DNA from: Acinetobacter populi
GTDB lineage: Bacteria; Pseudomonadota; Gammaproteobacteria; Pseudomonadales; Moraxellaceae
Assembly (NCBI RefSeq): GCF_002174125.1
Contig: NZ_NEXX01000003.1
Span: forward strand, 261,749 to 325,748
Length of the DNA stretch: 64,000 nt
Reading direction: 5' to 3'
The position numbers and the translations under genes are program-made. Under the pieces are notes generated by a model. The model was not told the DNA's origin. It searched no databases and saw nothing but the letters and a program-made list of their open reading frames with translations. Positions within the stretch are counted from its first letter, which is position 1; every line of letters begins with the position of its first letter. Shown here piece after piece: positions 11,489-20,673 of the stretch.

Positions 11489-14173
11489 TTACAGTGGTGG
11501 TCCAATAAAAAAGTGTAAACGAATTGGAATACTATCTTCACTAATCCCTGCACCGACATCAATACGAATCGGACCAATCGGTGAAGCCCAGCGTAGGCCC
11601 AAACCTACGCCGTATTTGGTTTCGGTTTTAAAATCTTTATCGTAGGCATTACCCACATCAGTAAATACGGCTGCACGCCAGCCTTCTTTAAATTGATAGT
11701 TGTACTCCAGCGAACCAACGGCCAAGACCTGACCACCCAACAATAAATCATCTTCCTTAGGTGACAGACTTTTATAATCATAACCACGAATACTTTGATC
11801 GCCACCGGCAAAATAACGTAAATTATAAGGCACTTGATCAAAATTATCCGTCACAATATAACCAAGATCGCCACGTCCAACAAACTGATGATCGGCATTT
11901 TCACCCAGAGAATAAATAAAACGCCAGCCTGCACTTAAAATGGCCATATCGGTTTCGGTCAACAAACTTTTTGACCCTGCTTCGGCACGGTAGAATTGAC
12001 GAAAACCTTTGGTCGGATTAACCCGATTATCCTGATTGGTTCGACTAATTTCATAGCCAAACAGCAGAGATTCCTGTTCCGGATCTGAACTAATAACTTT
12101 AAACGCATCCGGAATATCATCGTAATCGATATTGTCGCCCTTGGTGGTGATTCGATCCAAACGGTAACGCACGGATAAATTATGTTGCCATTCACCCAAA
12201 GGCCGTTTAATTGTCCGTTCTGCCCCAACTACAGCAGATTCAATATCCAACTCTACGCCTTGTCCAATATCACCGCGTACTTCACGTTCATAACCACCGA
12301 CAATATTAAAATAATCATTGAGTGGATCCTTATATGGAATCATATAGCGTCCATCAATAGATTGTCGGACTTGCGACAATTCCATGTTGGCATCAAAGCT
12401 ATGTCCTCGATCATTAACGATAGACCGGCGATATTGCGTTCTTAAGCGTACGCCTGTATCGGTGCCATAACCAATACCTGTTTCAAGGTTATTTAAGGTA
12501 TCTGCATTGAGATAGACAATTACCGGAATCTTTTTCTCTTCTCGTGCTTTGGCCTTTAATTGTTCATTTTCGTCATCATTTTGTGAGGTGTCTGCATCAG
12601 ATGCAGTTTTGAGGGTTTGGTCATCCTGTGCACCGGCAAAAACCGTTTCATCCACAACTTGCTGAGACTCCACGGCAACCTGATCATTATTTTCAGAAGT
12701 TGTCGCATCATTCTGTTGAGCCTGACTTTGTTGTAAGATTTCTTTTACGTCATCAGGAAGTTCCAAAGGTTTGTCAATTGGATCCGGCTTAATCACATTA
12801 ACCAGTGCATAATTAAAATAACGACTGTTAATCAGATTATTTGATAATAAACTTACCCGCCAGCTCGTATAATCATCACCCTCTTTAAATGGCACCAGCT
12901 TTTCCAGTACAGATCGACGCAAGGGAAATGGTTTATCCGGATCACTCATGCGAAATTCAACACCATTTAATACATAGCGCTCACCGGTTTCATATTTTAG
13001 GCTGATATCCGCTGTATTTTCCGGCAAGGTGACTTTGGCATCATGCATGCGCCAATACGCATCAAAATAGCCCTGATCACTGGCTGCACTGCTAATACGG
13101 TTTTTGGTGGTTTCATACAAACCGTGATTAAAAACATCACCTTCATTTAAATCCGGTACGACGGAAATTACCTGAAAAGCTGGACGGGTTGCACCCGCAC
13201 CTGAAAATTCAATCAGTTGTGATTTTACCGTAACAGGTTCCTTCGGCTTGACATCCACCACCAGATCGTTTTCATCTTTTTTGGTGAATTTAAACTCAGA
13301 TTCATAATAACCTACTGCCTGCGCTGCCAGTGTGGCCATATTTCTAATTTGTGGCAAGGCAACATTAAAATCTTCAAACGCATCTACAGTAAAAGTAGAC
13401 AGTTTTGCATCAATATTCTCTGCCAAAAGCGCTTCATCCGGTTCACTACTGGTTCCGGTGACAGTCACATTAATTTTAGGTAATGCTTCAACCTGTTCGT
13501 TATTATCATTTCCACGTCGAAATAAACGTGCAAAAAAACCACGTTTTTTGGTTTCGGTCATGGCACTGGTTTGAGGATTACTTGGATCTTCGCTTGAACC
13601 ACTTGCCTGAAATTGTGGTAATTCTATCTGATCCGCCTGCAACTCCTGCATCAGTTGATCGACTTTGGCTTGCTGTTCCTGTGGCGCAACAAAAATGGCT
13701 TCCTGTGATGAACTGTCGGTCTTCTGCGCATTAATTGCCTGTTGCACTGTCGGTAATTGTTGTTCCTGCTGTTTTGCTTCTTGTTGTGCCTCTACTGCGA
13801 TCTGATTGATTTCATTCAGCATATTCTGATCAACCGGAGGGATATCAGCATCATTAAGCTGATACACTGCTTCGGTCTGAAATTCCTGCAATGCCGTATT
13901 TAAGTTTTGTTGATCGGTCTGGGCATTTTCTGCCTGTTGTTGTAATGCGTCCTGAATCTGCTGTGTTTGTTGCTGTTCATGCTTTTCAATGGCTGTATCA
14001 ACAAGGCTGCTATCGGGACTAGAGAGCACCATGTCCTCTGCATAAGACAAGGTAGAAAACACACAACTTATACCAAGCAAAACAGTTTTGCCATGACGAG
14101 ATACATACAATAAATCATCAATAGCAACTGCCAATAGAGATCGATTAAGTATTTTCTTGTTTGGATTCGGCAT
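11489..14173 (-). CDS. tamA: Outer-membrane translocation and assembly module protein TamA (enlarged)
   Basis: TamA is an Omp85-family outer-membrane protein with POTRA domains and a 16-strand barrel, partner of TamB. A hydrophobic segment at residues 30-43 ending in SYAED looks like a signal peptide with a long basic leader. POTRA domains occupy about residues 232-460. The barrel runs from about residue 560 to a terminal FFIGPPL, and GIRSIRGYDY-like Omp85 signature is seen as QSIRGYDY. At 894 residues it is far longer than the 577 of E. coli TamA. The excess is a Gln/Asp-rich coiled-coil-like region at about 53-230 and an acidic insertion at about 463-547 inside the last POTRA domain. tamB follows directly. 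Confidence 0.92.
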   Translation of the reverse strand: MPNPNKKILNRSLLAVAIDDLLYVSRHGKTVLLGISCVFSTLSYAEDMVLSSPDSSLVDTAIEKHEQQQTQQIQDALQQQAENAQTDQQNLNTALQEFQTEAVYQLNDADIPPVDQNMLNEINQIAVEAQQEAKQQEQQLPTVQQAINAQKTDSSSQEAIFVAPQEQQAKVDQLMQELQADQIELPQFQASGSSEDPSNPQTSAMTETKKRGFFARLFRRGNDNNEQVEALPKINVTVTGTSSEPDEALLAENIDAKLSTFTVDAFEDFNVALPQIRNMATLAAQAVGYYESEFKFTKKDENDLVVDVKPKEPVTVKSQLIEFSGAGATRPAFQVISVVPDLNEGDVFNHGLYETTKNRISSAASDQGYFDAYWRMHDAKVTLPENTADISLKYETGERYVLNGVEFRMSDPDKPFPLRRSVLEKLVPFKEGDDYTSWRVSLLSNNLINSRYFNYALVNVIKPDPIDKPLELPDDVKEILQQSQAQQNDATTSENNDQVAVESQQVVDETVFAGAQDDQTLKTASDADTSQNDDENEQLKAKAREEKKIPVIVYLNADTLNNLETGIGYGTDTGVRLRTQYRRSIVNDRGHSFDANMELSQVRQSIDGRYMIPYKDPLNDYFNIVGGYEREVRGDIGQGVELDIESAVVGAERTIKRPLGEWQHNLSVRYRLDRITTKGDNIDYDDIPDAFKVISSDPEQESLLFGYEISRTNQDNRVNPTKGFRQFYRAEAGSKSLLTETDMAILSAGWRFIYSLGENADHQFVGRGDLGYIVTDNFDQVPYNLRYFAGGDQSIRGYDYKSLSPKEDDLLLGGQVLAVGSLEYNYQFKEGWRAAVFTDVGNAYDKDFKTETKYGVGLGLRWASPIGPIRIDVGAGISEDSIPIRLHFFIGPPL

Positions 14174-14319
14174 ATTGAACTCAATTAAATTTGGCGTTTC
14201 CCAAGATATGATTCTCTTTTGTTAACACCAACTTGTAAAGCACCTATATTCATACTTTACAAACTATCTTAAACTACAGACAAAATTTTACCCAAAATTC
14301 ATATTTACAGGGCGAATAA

Positions 14320-15624
14320 ATGCCAACCAAGTCAACCAGCTTACTCACATCACGCCGATTTCTACCGATGTTCCTCACCCAGTTTTTTGGCGCATTCAAC
14401 GATAATATTTATAAATACGCCTTACTCATGGTATTTACTTATGGCTGGATCAACCGTGGCGAGATCAACATTAGCACATTAAACAATGTTGCGGCACTTT
14501 TGTTTATTTTACCTTTTTTTATTTTTTCTGCCACTGCTGGACAAATTGCCGATCGTTATGAACGCTCGCAACTGATCCGCTGGCTTAAAATTGGTGAAAT
14601 CTGCATTATGCTTTTGGCAACTGTCGGTTTTTTTCTTGGCAATTTATGGATTTTATTGTGTGCTTTATTCTTAACCGGCACACAAGCTGCATTTTTTGGT
14701 CCGATCAAATATGCGATCTTGCCGGATATTTTAACTGAACAGGAATTGATGTCCGGTAACGCCATCTTTCAATCCGGGACTTCACTGGCTATTTTACTCG
14801 GTATGGTCATCGGCGGGATTGTCATTTCACTCTCGGCTGGCAGTATGTGGTGGATTAGCCTGACGGTTCTGGCTGTGGCAGTCTTAGGCTATCTCTCTAG
14901 TCGCCAGATTTTAAAACAAAAGATTGCTGACTCAACATTAAAAGTCAACTGGAATTTTTTTGTCACCAGCGGGCAAATTATCCGCCTTAGCTATAGTTTA
15001 CCACTCATCTTCTTAATTTTACTTGGTAACTCTTGGTACTGGTTTTATGGTGCAACAGTCATCACACAAATTCCTCAAATGACTCAGCAATATCTGCATG
15101 GCAATGAAAATGTATCCAGTGTGGTACTGACTTTCTTTTCTGTAGGTGTGGTGATCGGTTCGGCAGTATGTAAAAAACTTAGTGGCAATAGCGTTAATAT
15201 TAAAATGGTGCCGCTTGGCTCAATTGGTTTAACCCTGTTTGCATTTTATTTATCTTGGGCATTAGGCAGTGTGCCGCAACAACAGGGCGAATATTTCAAT
15301 ATTGCACAAGTATTTGGACAAGGCATCAGCTATTACCATGTTTTTGCTGCCGTGACCCTGCTCGGAATAAGTGGCGGTTTTTATATCGTACCGCTCTATG
15401 CCATGATGCAGGCAAAATCACCAGAAACCCAGCGTGCCAGAATTGTCGCAGCCAATAACATTTTTAATGCAATTTTTATGGTCACCGCTGCAATTTTTTG
15501 CATCATCGTACTGAGTAGTTTACAGTTGACACTATTACATTTATTTAACATTACCGCTATTCTAAGTGCTGTGGTGACAGGTCTGTTAGTTGTCAAAATT
15601 CGTCAGCGCTTAAATACGCCATAA
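14320..15624 (+). CDS. MFS transporter, LplT-like
   Basis: This is a 434-residue inner-membrane transporter of the major facilitator superfamily. The N-terminal FLTQFFGAFNDNIYKYAL segment, followed by ADRYERSQLIRWLK at the 2-3 loop and GPIKYAILPD, is characteristic of the lysophospholipid transporter LplT branch, which flips lysophospholipids inward for re-acylation. About 12 hydrophobic helices are visible. Unlike the classic operon, no acyltransferase gene (aas) is adjacent and no acyltransferase domain is fused here. It is divergent from tamA and ends 22 bases before coq7, so the two are probably co-transcribed. The substrate is inferred from family only. Confidence 0.8.
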   Translation: MPTKSTSLLTSRRFLPMFLTQFFGAFNDNIYKYALLMVFTYGWINRGEINISTLNNVAALLFILPFFIFSATAGQIADRYERSQLIRWLKIGEICIMLLATVGFFLGNLWILLCALFLTGTQAAFFGPIKYAILPDILTEQELMSGNAIFQSGTSLAILLGMVIGGIVISLSAGSMWWISLTVLAVAVLGYLSSRQILKQKIADSTLKVNWNFFVTSGQIIRLSYSLPLIFLILLGNSWYWFYGATVITQIPQMTQQYLHGNENVSSVVLTFFSVGVVIGSAVCKKLSGNSVNIKMVPLGSIGLTLFAFYLSWALGSVPQQQGEYFNIAQVFGQGISYYHVFAAVTLLGISGGFYIVPLYAMMQAKSPETQRARIVAANNIFNAIFMVTAAIFCIIVLSSLQLTLLHLFNITAILSAVVTGLLVVKIRQRLNTP

Positions 15625-15646
15625 CATGCATTCAGGGGGAAAAGCG

Positions 15647-16282
15647 ATGCGTCAATTTACTGGTTTAGACCGCATGATTAATTCTTTTGATCAGGCTTTA
15701 CGCAGTCTGGTGCCCGGCGCAACCGCTGCACACCGTCATAATCCGGCTGCCGACTTAGACTCACAGCTTACGATTAATGAGGCACGCCATGTCGCAGGCT
15801 TGATGCGGGTAAATCATAGTGGCGAAGTCTGTGCTCAAGCGCTCTATCATGGTCAGGCCATGACAGCAAAATTACCAAGTGTGCGTCTGGAAATGGAACA
15901 TGCGGCCGAAGAAGAACAGGATCATCTGGCATGGTGTGAAGATCGCTTAAAAGAGTTAAATAGTTATCCTAGTCTGTTAAATCCAGTCTGGTATAGCCTG
16001 TCTTTTGCCATGGGTGCAGCAGCCGGTATTGCTGGTGATAAATACAGCTTGGGTTTTGTCGCAGAAACGGAAAAACAAGTCAGCGCACATCTACTTTCCC
16101 ATCTTGCACAACTCCCTGCACAGGATCAACGCTCAAAAGTCATTCTGGAACAGATGAATGAAGATGAGTTACATCATCGTGATACAGCCTTAAATGCCGG
16201 TGGTGTAGACTTGCCTGTTCCGGTACGTATTGTCATGACCCTTATTTCAAAAACCATGACCAAAACCAGTTATTATGTATAA
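15647..16282 (+). CDS. coq7: 2-nonaprenyl-3-methyl-6-methoxy-1,4-benzoquinol hydroxylase
   Basis: Coq7 is a diiron monooxygenase that performs the penultimate hydroxylation of ubiquinone biosynthesis at the membrane. The 211-residue product has the ferritin-like iron ligands in MRVNHSGEVCAQ, EEEQDHLAW, AETEKQV and EDELHH. The ATG at 15647 is preceded by a GGGGA ribosome binding site; an in-frame upstream ATG at 15626 has none at proper distance and is not preferred. It follows the LplT-like gene by 22 bases and ends just before a bidirectional terminator. Many gammaproteobacteria use UbiF instead, and Coq7 is the usual form in Acinetobacter. Confidence 0.94.
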   Translation: MRQFTGLDRMINSFDQALRSLVPGATAAHRHNPAADLDSQLTINEARHVAGLMRVNHSGEVCAQALYHGQAMTAKLPSVRLEMEHAAEEEQDHLAWCEDRLKELNSYPSLLNPVWYSLSFAMGAAAGIAGDKYSLGFVAETEKQVSAHLLSHLAQLPAQDQRSKVILEQMNEDELHHRDTALNAGGVDLPVPVRIVMTLISKTMTKTSYYV

Positions 16283-16340
16283 TTCGCTTTTAACTCGTTA
16301 TGCTTTATAATTTTATTGTAGATAAAAATCAAATGACTAA

Positions 16341-16373
16341 AAAAGCCCTGATCACTCAAATCAGGGCTTTTTA
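16341..16373. terminator. Bidirectional intrinsic terminator
   Basis: A perfect 12-bp stem (16341-16352 with 16360-16371, containing AGCCCTGAT) has a 7-base loop, with A and T runs flanking both sides. It sits between the convergent coq7 and the small KTSC-like gene. Confidence 0.88.
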
Positions 16374-16586
16374 TTATGCAGCAGACATCAAGGTAATCTT
16401 GGTAAAATGTAAATCATATTCCAGATATTTCTGCACAAAAGCTGCTTTATCCTCACATCGCAAAAGATTCCGGTGCACAAATTCAGGCACAGATTTAAAG
16501 ATTGCCCCACTGCCATCACTATAAAATAGTTTTAGGCATCTAGAGGACGCATCATATTTAAACATCGTGACTTTTAAATCGAGCAT
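16374..16586 (-). CDS. Small KTSC-like domain protein
   Basis: This is a 70-residue protein. Its middle section (YDASSRCLKLFYSDGS, then a VPEFVHRNLL segment and a final FVQKYL helix) has the layout of the KTSC domain, a short alpha+beta module named for its occurrence after lysyl-tRNA synthetases and often found alone. Its function is unknown; nucleic-acid binding has been proposed for the family. The start has a good GAGAGG ribosome binding site. An internal Met at residue 8 is an alternative start. It shares a terminator with coq7. A perfect inverted repeat at 16644-16667 lies in its upstream region. Confidence 0.65.
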   Translation of the reverse strand: MLDLKVTMFKYDASSRCLKLFYSDGSGAIFKSVPEFVHRNLLRCEDKAAFVQKYLEYDLHFTKITLMSAA

Positions 16587-16897
16587 AAAGCACCTCTCTT
16601 TTGTATGTGAAACGGTACAAGCTAGCTTTGCAATTTTTATACCGATTGATCAACACAATGATCAATCATTAGACAGTCATAGCATGAAAAATTGCTTTTG
16701 TACAAAAGATTAAGGTATTGATTTATAGTTTTTTTGCATATGCTTGTTGAAATTTTACGATAGTGATTTTCCTCTTCTAAAAATCATGCAAATTTACTTA
16801 TGTTTTGTATCTGTAAATCATCTATTCTAATTATGCTTATTTTAAACAGATAGAAGCCATGCCCTCCTTTAGACAACATAGCTTCTATTAATCGTGT
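16587..16897. other. Region upstream of the KTSC-like gene
   Basis: This 311-base A+T-rich stretch contains a perfect 9-bp inverted repeat, GATTGATCA at 16644-16652 with TGATCAATC at 16659-16667, about 60-80 bases upstream of the small gene. Next to the tsaD stop, an imperfect stem (TAGAAGC at 16851-16857 with 16881-16887) may terminate tsaD. No gene is seen. Confidence 0.5.
16644..16667. promoter_or_regulatory. Candidate operator (9-bp inverted repeat)
   Basis: The arms GATTGATCA and TGATCAATC are separated by six bases and pair perfectly. There is no T run, so it is not a terminator. Its place in front of the KTSC-like gene suggests a dimeric regulator site; the protein is not identifiable. 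Confidence 0.4.
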
Positions 16898-17905
16898 TTA
16901 AACCAAACTTAACTCTGTCATCGGCCAGCGTGGTGTAGTGGTAACTGCCAAATCATCCTGCTGCCCGGCCTGTAAACGCTGATAACCGGCAAAAGCAATC
17001 ATGGCACCATTATCGGTACATAAAGCAGGTTCGGCATAATAGACTTTGGCCCCCATCCCACTTAAAGAGTTTTCCAGTTTTTCTCTTAATCGTTGATTGG
17101 CACTGACCCCGCCAGCAATGACCAATTGTTTTAAACCAATTGCTTTTAATGCCTTAATAGATTTTTTGACCAATGTATCCACCACAGCTTCCTGAAAAGA
17201 TGCTGCAATATCTGCTTCTCGTCCCTGTCCTTCTACGGCCTTGATCTGACTCGACACGGCTGTTTTTAAACCACTAAAAGAAAAGTTTAAGGCTTGCTGC
17301 ATCAAAGGACGTGGAAATGCAAAGGCATCAGGATTGCCCTGCAATGCCAGTTTGGCAATTTGTGGGCCACCGGGATAAGGTAAATTCAACATTTTGGCAA
17401 CCTTATCAAAGGCTTCACCTGCGGCATCATCAATCGACTCGCCCAAAAGTTCATATTGCCCTAGCGCATGTGCTGCCATTAATTGTGTATGTCCACCTGA
17501 TACCAACAAAGCCACAAAAGGAAATTGTGGCGGATTTTTTGATAATAATGGCGCCAGCAAATGCCCCTCCATATGATGTACACCAATCGCAGGAATATTT
17601 AAAGCAAATGCCAGACTACGCCCAAACAATGCACCTGTCATTAATGCGCCCATCAAACCTGGTCCACGGGTATAAGCAATCGCATCAATTTCAGATTTCT
17701 TTAGGCCACTTTGTGCCAGCAACTCTTCCAGTAAAGGAATCAGTTTACGCACATGATCTCGTGATGCCAATTCCGGCACCACACCACCATATTCTGCATG
17801 TAGCTTGATCTGACTATAGAGTACCTGCCCCAAAAGTCCTTGCTTGCTGTCATACAAAGCCAAGCCTGTTTCATCACAAGAAGTTTCCAAACCAAGTACA
17901 ATCAT
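16898..17905 (-). CDS. tsaD: tRNA N6-adenosine threonylcarbamoyltransferase
   Basis: TsaD transfers threonylcarbamoyl to A37 of ANN-decoding tRNAs as part of the TsaB-TsaD-TsaE-TsaC pathway. The 335-residue product has the Kae1/ASKHA motifs [10 protein letters not shown], the metal-binding HMEGH, and [12 protein letters not shown] chose the ATG at 17905, which matches the universal MIVLGIETS start; longer in-frame starts up to 18025 add 40 residues without homology. It is divergent from rpsU, a conserved arrangement in proteobacteria. Its partner tsaE lies at 60983-61450 in this same window. Confidence 0.96.
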   Translation of the reverse strand: MIVLGLETSCDETGLALYDSKQGLLGQVLYSQIKLHAEYGGVVPELASRDHVRKLIPLLEELLAQSGLKKSEIDAIAYTRGPGLMGALMTGALFGRSLAFALNIPAIGVHHMEGHLLAPLLSKNPPQFPFVALLVSGGHTQLMAAHALGQYELLGESIDDAAGEAFDKVAKMLNLPYPGGPQIAKLALQGNPDAFAFPRPLMQQALNFSFSGLKTAVSSQIKAVEGQGREADIAASFQEAVVDTLVKKSIKALKAIGLKQLVIAGGVSANQRLREKLENSLSGMGAKVYYAEPALCTDNGAMIAFAGYQRLQAGQQDDLAVTTTPRWPMTELSLV

Positions 17906-18057
17906 GTCAAAAATGCCTATTTCTATGGGGTTATTTGGATTCGCTGTCATTATAGACTTGTACTTATGATTGTAAAAGCGTAAAATGCTGCACTCATTCA
18001 CCGTAAGTACGTGGCGTACTTGCATTTATTTATCCATCATCTAACAGAGGATTCTAT

Positions 18058-18273
18058 ATGCCACAAGTTAAGTTAAAAGAAGGCGAACCAGTTGACGTTG
18101 CTATCCGTCGTTTCAAACGCTCATGCGAAAAAGCAGGTGTTTTAGCCGACGTTCGTAAACGTGAATTCTACGAAAAACCAACTCAAGAGCGTAAACGTAA
18201 AAAAGCTGCTGCTGTTAAACGTTATGCAAAAAAAGTTGCTCGTGAATCTATCCGTACAACTCGCCTATACTAA
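18058..18273 (+). CDS. rpsU: 30S ribosomal protein S21
   Basis: This 71-residue, highly basic small-subunit protein assists base pairing between mRNA and the 3' end of 16S rRNA. The motifs [27 protein letters not shown] and the C-terminal RTTRLY are diagnostic. It is preceded by an AGAGGA ribosome binding site. yqeY follows after 44 bases, as in the macromolecular-synthesis operon of related bacteria; dnaG and rpoD do not follow here. Confidence 0.98.
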   Translation: MPQVKLKEGEPVDVAIRRFKRSCEKAGVLADVRKREFYEKPTQERKRKKAAAVKRYAKKVARESIRTTRLY

Positions 18274-18317
18274 CTTGTTCTCATTAATCTACAATTTGTA
18301 AAAAGAACGCGACTACT

Positions 18318-18764
18318 ATGACCACTTTAAAAACTCAAATTACTGATACCCTTAAAAACGCAATGCGTGCCAAAGATATGGCAGTTGTAACAGTAATTCG
18401 TGGTCTACAGGCAGCGATCAAACAAATTGAAGTAGACGAACGTATTGAACTTGACGATGCTCAAGTGCTTTCTGTCGTCGAAAAACAGGTAAAACAACGC
18501 AAAGAATCGATCAAAGCCTTTTCTGGCGCAGGTCGAGAAGATTTAGCTAGTAAAGAACAAGCCGAACTTGAGGTACTCTCTCAATTTCTACCAGAAGCTA
18601 TGACTGAGGACGAGCTTGATTCTCTCATTGAGCAAACAATTACTGCTCAAGGTGCCACTAGCATGAAAGATATGGGTAAGGTGATGAATTCTCTACGTCC
18701 GATCATAGCCGGACGTGCCGATCCTTCACAAGTTTCCGCAAAAATAAAAGCCAAACTGGCCTAG
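18318..18764 (+). CDS. yqeY: GatB/YqeY domain protein
   Basis: This 148-residue protein is related to the C-terminal tRNA-binding domain of the GatB amidotransferase subunit, but stands alone. Its motifs (MRAKDMAVVTVIRGLQAAIK, then QFLPEAMTEDEL and a GKVMNSLRP segment) match the YqeY family. No reaction is established for this family; a role in tRNA-dependent amidation has been suggested. It is probably co-transcribed with rpsU. Confidence 0.92.
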   Translation: MTTLKTQITDTLKNAMRAKDMAVVTVIRGLQAAIKQIEVDERIELDDAQVLSVVEKQVKQRKESIKAFSGAGREDLASKEQAELEVLSQFLPEAMTEDELDSLIEQTITAQGATSMKDMGKVMNSLRPIIAGRADPSQVSAKIKAKLA

Positions 18765-19172
18765 TTAGCAAAAACTAATTGCCAACACTGGTTGTCTTAA
18801 CTTCCTACATTTTATTTTTTCATATGCCTCATCCAAAATGATGGCAGGCTTTTGTGTGCTGCATAATATTTTGCCCAATTGCCCCTCTCCTCGCCCCACA
18901 GTTTTTATCCAATCAAGTGAAATCACAGCATAAAAAATGATAAATTGTCTTAAAATGATAAATCATTATTTGCAGGTTTGACTTAAAGTATTGCCAATTT
19001 AGACATATCTAATAAATCGTAGAGTGGTAAACTCAAATCAGACTTTATTTTCTTTGCGTAGCATTTTAATATGAGAGCGCAGTAAAAAAATTTAAGTTAA
19101 ATTGACCATTTGCTTAAGTTTATTTTGTCTGATAGGCAGAATGTTCCACCTAGTCAGCGCTTGGAGATTTAG
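18765..19172. other. Upstream region of the rub cluster
   Basis: The 408 bases between yqeY and rubA hold an imperfect stem near 18827-18855 that could end the rpsU-yqeY transcript, a near-repeat AAATGATAAA around 18936-18965, and a TTGACT hexamer near 18976 that could be a -35 element. I found no supported small gene on either strand. Confidence 0.4.
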
Positions 19173-19337
19173 ATGAAGAAGTATCAGTGTATCGTTTGTG
19201 GTTGGATTTATGATGAAGCAGAAGGATGGCCACAAGATGGTATTGCCGCTGGAACAAAATGGGAAGATATTCCCGATGACTGGACTTGCCCGGATTGTGG
19301 CGTGTCAAAAGCAGATTTTGAAATGATTGAGATCTAA
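19173..19337 (+). CDS. rubA: Rubredoxin
   Basis: This 54-residue iron protein passes electrons from rubredoxin reductase to the alkane hydroxylase AlkM. Both iron-binding knuckles are present ([10 protein letters not shown] and [11 protein letters not shown]), with the four cysteines and the usual aromatic core. The start ATG has a GGAG ribosome binding site eight bases upstream. In Acinetobacter ADP1, rubA, rubB, estB and oxyR were described as one cluster, and the same order is seen here. A clear intrinsic terminator separates rubA from rubB. Confidence 0.96.
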   Translation: MKKYQCIVCGWIYDEAEGWPQDGIAAGTKWEDIPDDWTCPDCGVSKADFEMIEI

Positions 19338-19351
19338 ATCGAACTATAAAG

Positions 19352-19377
19352 ACCATGCGCTTTGCATGGTTTTTTTA
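19352..19377 (+). terminator. Intrinsic terminator between rubA and rubB
   Basis: A perfect 7-bp stem (ACCATGC at 19352-19358 with GCATGGT at 19364-19370) has a 5-base loop and is followed directly by seven Ts. It lies 14 bases after the rubA stop. Confidence 0.85.
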
Positions 19378-19422
19378 TTTATTTAATGTTGTAAAATTTT
19401 ATCATTTAGCGTGGAGATTAGA

Positions 19423-20598
19423 ATGCATCCTATCGTCATTATTGGTTCTGGTATGGCTGGTTATACACTTGCAAGAGAGTATCGTAAACTTAATCCAGAG
19501 CAGGAACTGGTGATGATCTGTGCAGATGATGCTATCAATTATGCCAAGCCAACACTATCAAATGCACTTGTTGGTAAAAAAGTACCAGAACAAATTGCTT
19601 TGGGTGATGCCGACAAAATGAGTTCTCAACTTAAAATGACCATCAAGGCACATACCTGGGTCAAATCAATTGATAGTACAGCGCATACCATAGCACTTGA
19701 ACATCAGGGTGAACATTCTACACTGTCTTATCAAAAACTCATTCTAGCTGTGGGTGCCAATCCAATTCGTCTGGCCATTTCCGGTGATGGTGCCGAAGAT
19801 ATTCATGTCGTCAACAATCTAACTGATTATCGCGCTTTTCGTGAACGACTGGATCAACGCCCCGATAAACGTGTGCTGATTTTAGGTGCCGGTTTAATTG
19901 GTTGTGAATTTGCCAATGACCTGCAAAATACCGATCACCACGTTACTGTGGTCGATTTGGCACCACAACCTTTGGGTCGTTTATTACCCGCGCATACAGC
20001 CGCTGCATTTCGTCAAAATCTTGAAGAAGCAGGTATCAAATTTATTCTTGGTACAACCGTTGATAAAGTCAATAAAATCGCCAATGATGATTATGAAGTA
20101 ACACTGGCAAATGGACAGCGTTTTGTGGTAGATGTGGTCTTGTCGGCCATTGGTTTACAACCAAATCTGGATTTGGCCAAACAAGCAGGTATCCATACCA
20201 GCCGTGGCATTATTAGTAATTCATTACTGGAAACCAATCTGCCGGATATCTATGCCATTGGCGATTGTGCAGAAGTAAATGGTACATTATTACCTTATGT
20301 GATGCCGCTGATGCAGCAAGCCCGTGCCTTGGCCAAAACACTGGCGGGTGAAACTACGCGTGTGCATTATCCTGCCATGCCAGTTGCCGTCAAAACCCCT
20401 GCTGCACCGCTAACCGTTTTACCAGCACCAGCCAATGTTGAAGTAAACTGGGAAACCGAAGAATTCGATGATGGTATGCTGGCCAAGGCTTTTGATCCGC
20501 AAGGAACATTACGTGGTTTTGTATTACTAGGCGCAACAGCAGGCAAACAACGTCTGACCTTGGCAAAACTGGTTCCGGATCTTATTCCTCAAAGCTAA
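19423..20598 (+). CDS. rubB: Rubredoxin-NAD(+) reductase
   Basis: This FAD flavoprotein oxidises NADH and reduces rubredoxin for alkane hydroxylation. The 391-residue product has the N-terminal FAD motif GSGMAGYTLAREY, the central NAD motif GAGLIGCEFA, and the FAD-binding YAIGDCAEV. I placed the start at the ATG at 19423, which has GGAG six bases upstream; the GTG at 19411 overlaps that site. The C-terminal domain (about residue 330 on) is the rubredoxin-binding extension of this subfamily. An intrinsic terminator lies in front, so rubB may be expressed at a lower level than rubA. Confidence 0.95.
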   Translation: MHPIVIIGSGMAGYTLAREYRKLNPEQELVMICADDAINYAKPTLSNALVGKKVPEQIALGDADKMSSQLKMTIKAHTWVKSIDSTAHTIALEHQGEHSTLSYQKLILAVGANPIRLAISGDGAEDIHVVNNLTDYRAFRERLDQRPDKRVLILGAGLIGCEFANDLQNTDHHVTVVDLAPQPLGRLLPAHTAAAFRQNLEEAGIKFILGTTVDKVNKIANDDYEVTLANGQRFVVDVVLSAIGLQPNLDLAKQAGIHTSRGIISNSLLETNLPDIYAIGDCAEVNGTLLPYVMPLMQQARALAKTLAGETTRVHYPAMPVAVKTPAAPLTVLPAPANVEVNWETEEFDDGMLAKAFDPQGTLRGFVLLGATAGKQRLTLAKLVPDLIPQS

Positions 20599-20619
20599 GA
20601 AAAACTGTTTTGTTTTTTC

Positions 20620-20651
20620 ATCATTAGACCCCCATATATCTGTCTAATGAT
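20620..20651. repeat. Intercistronic inverted repeat between rubB and estB
   Basis: A perfect 10-bp inverted repeat (ATCATTAGAC at 20620-20629 and its complement at 20642-20651) surrounds a 12-base loop. No T run follows on either strand, so it is more likely an mRNA stem-loop or a binding site than a terminator. Confidence 0.5.
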
Positions 20652-20673
20652 GAACTTGCATAGGATAAAAACA

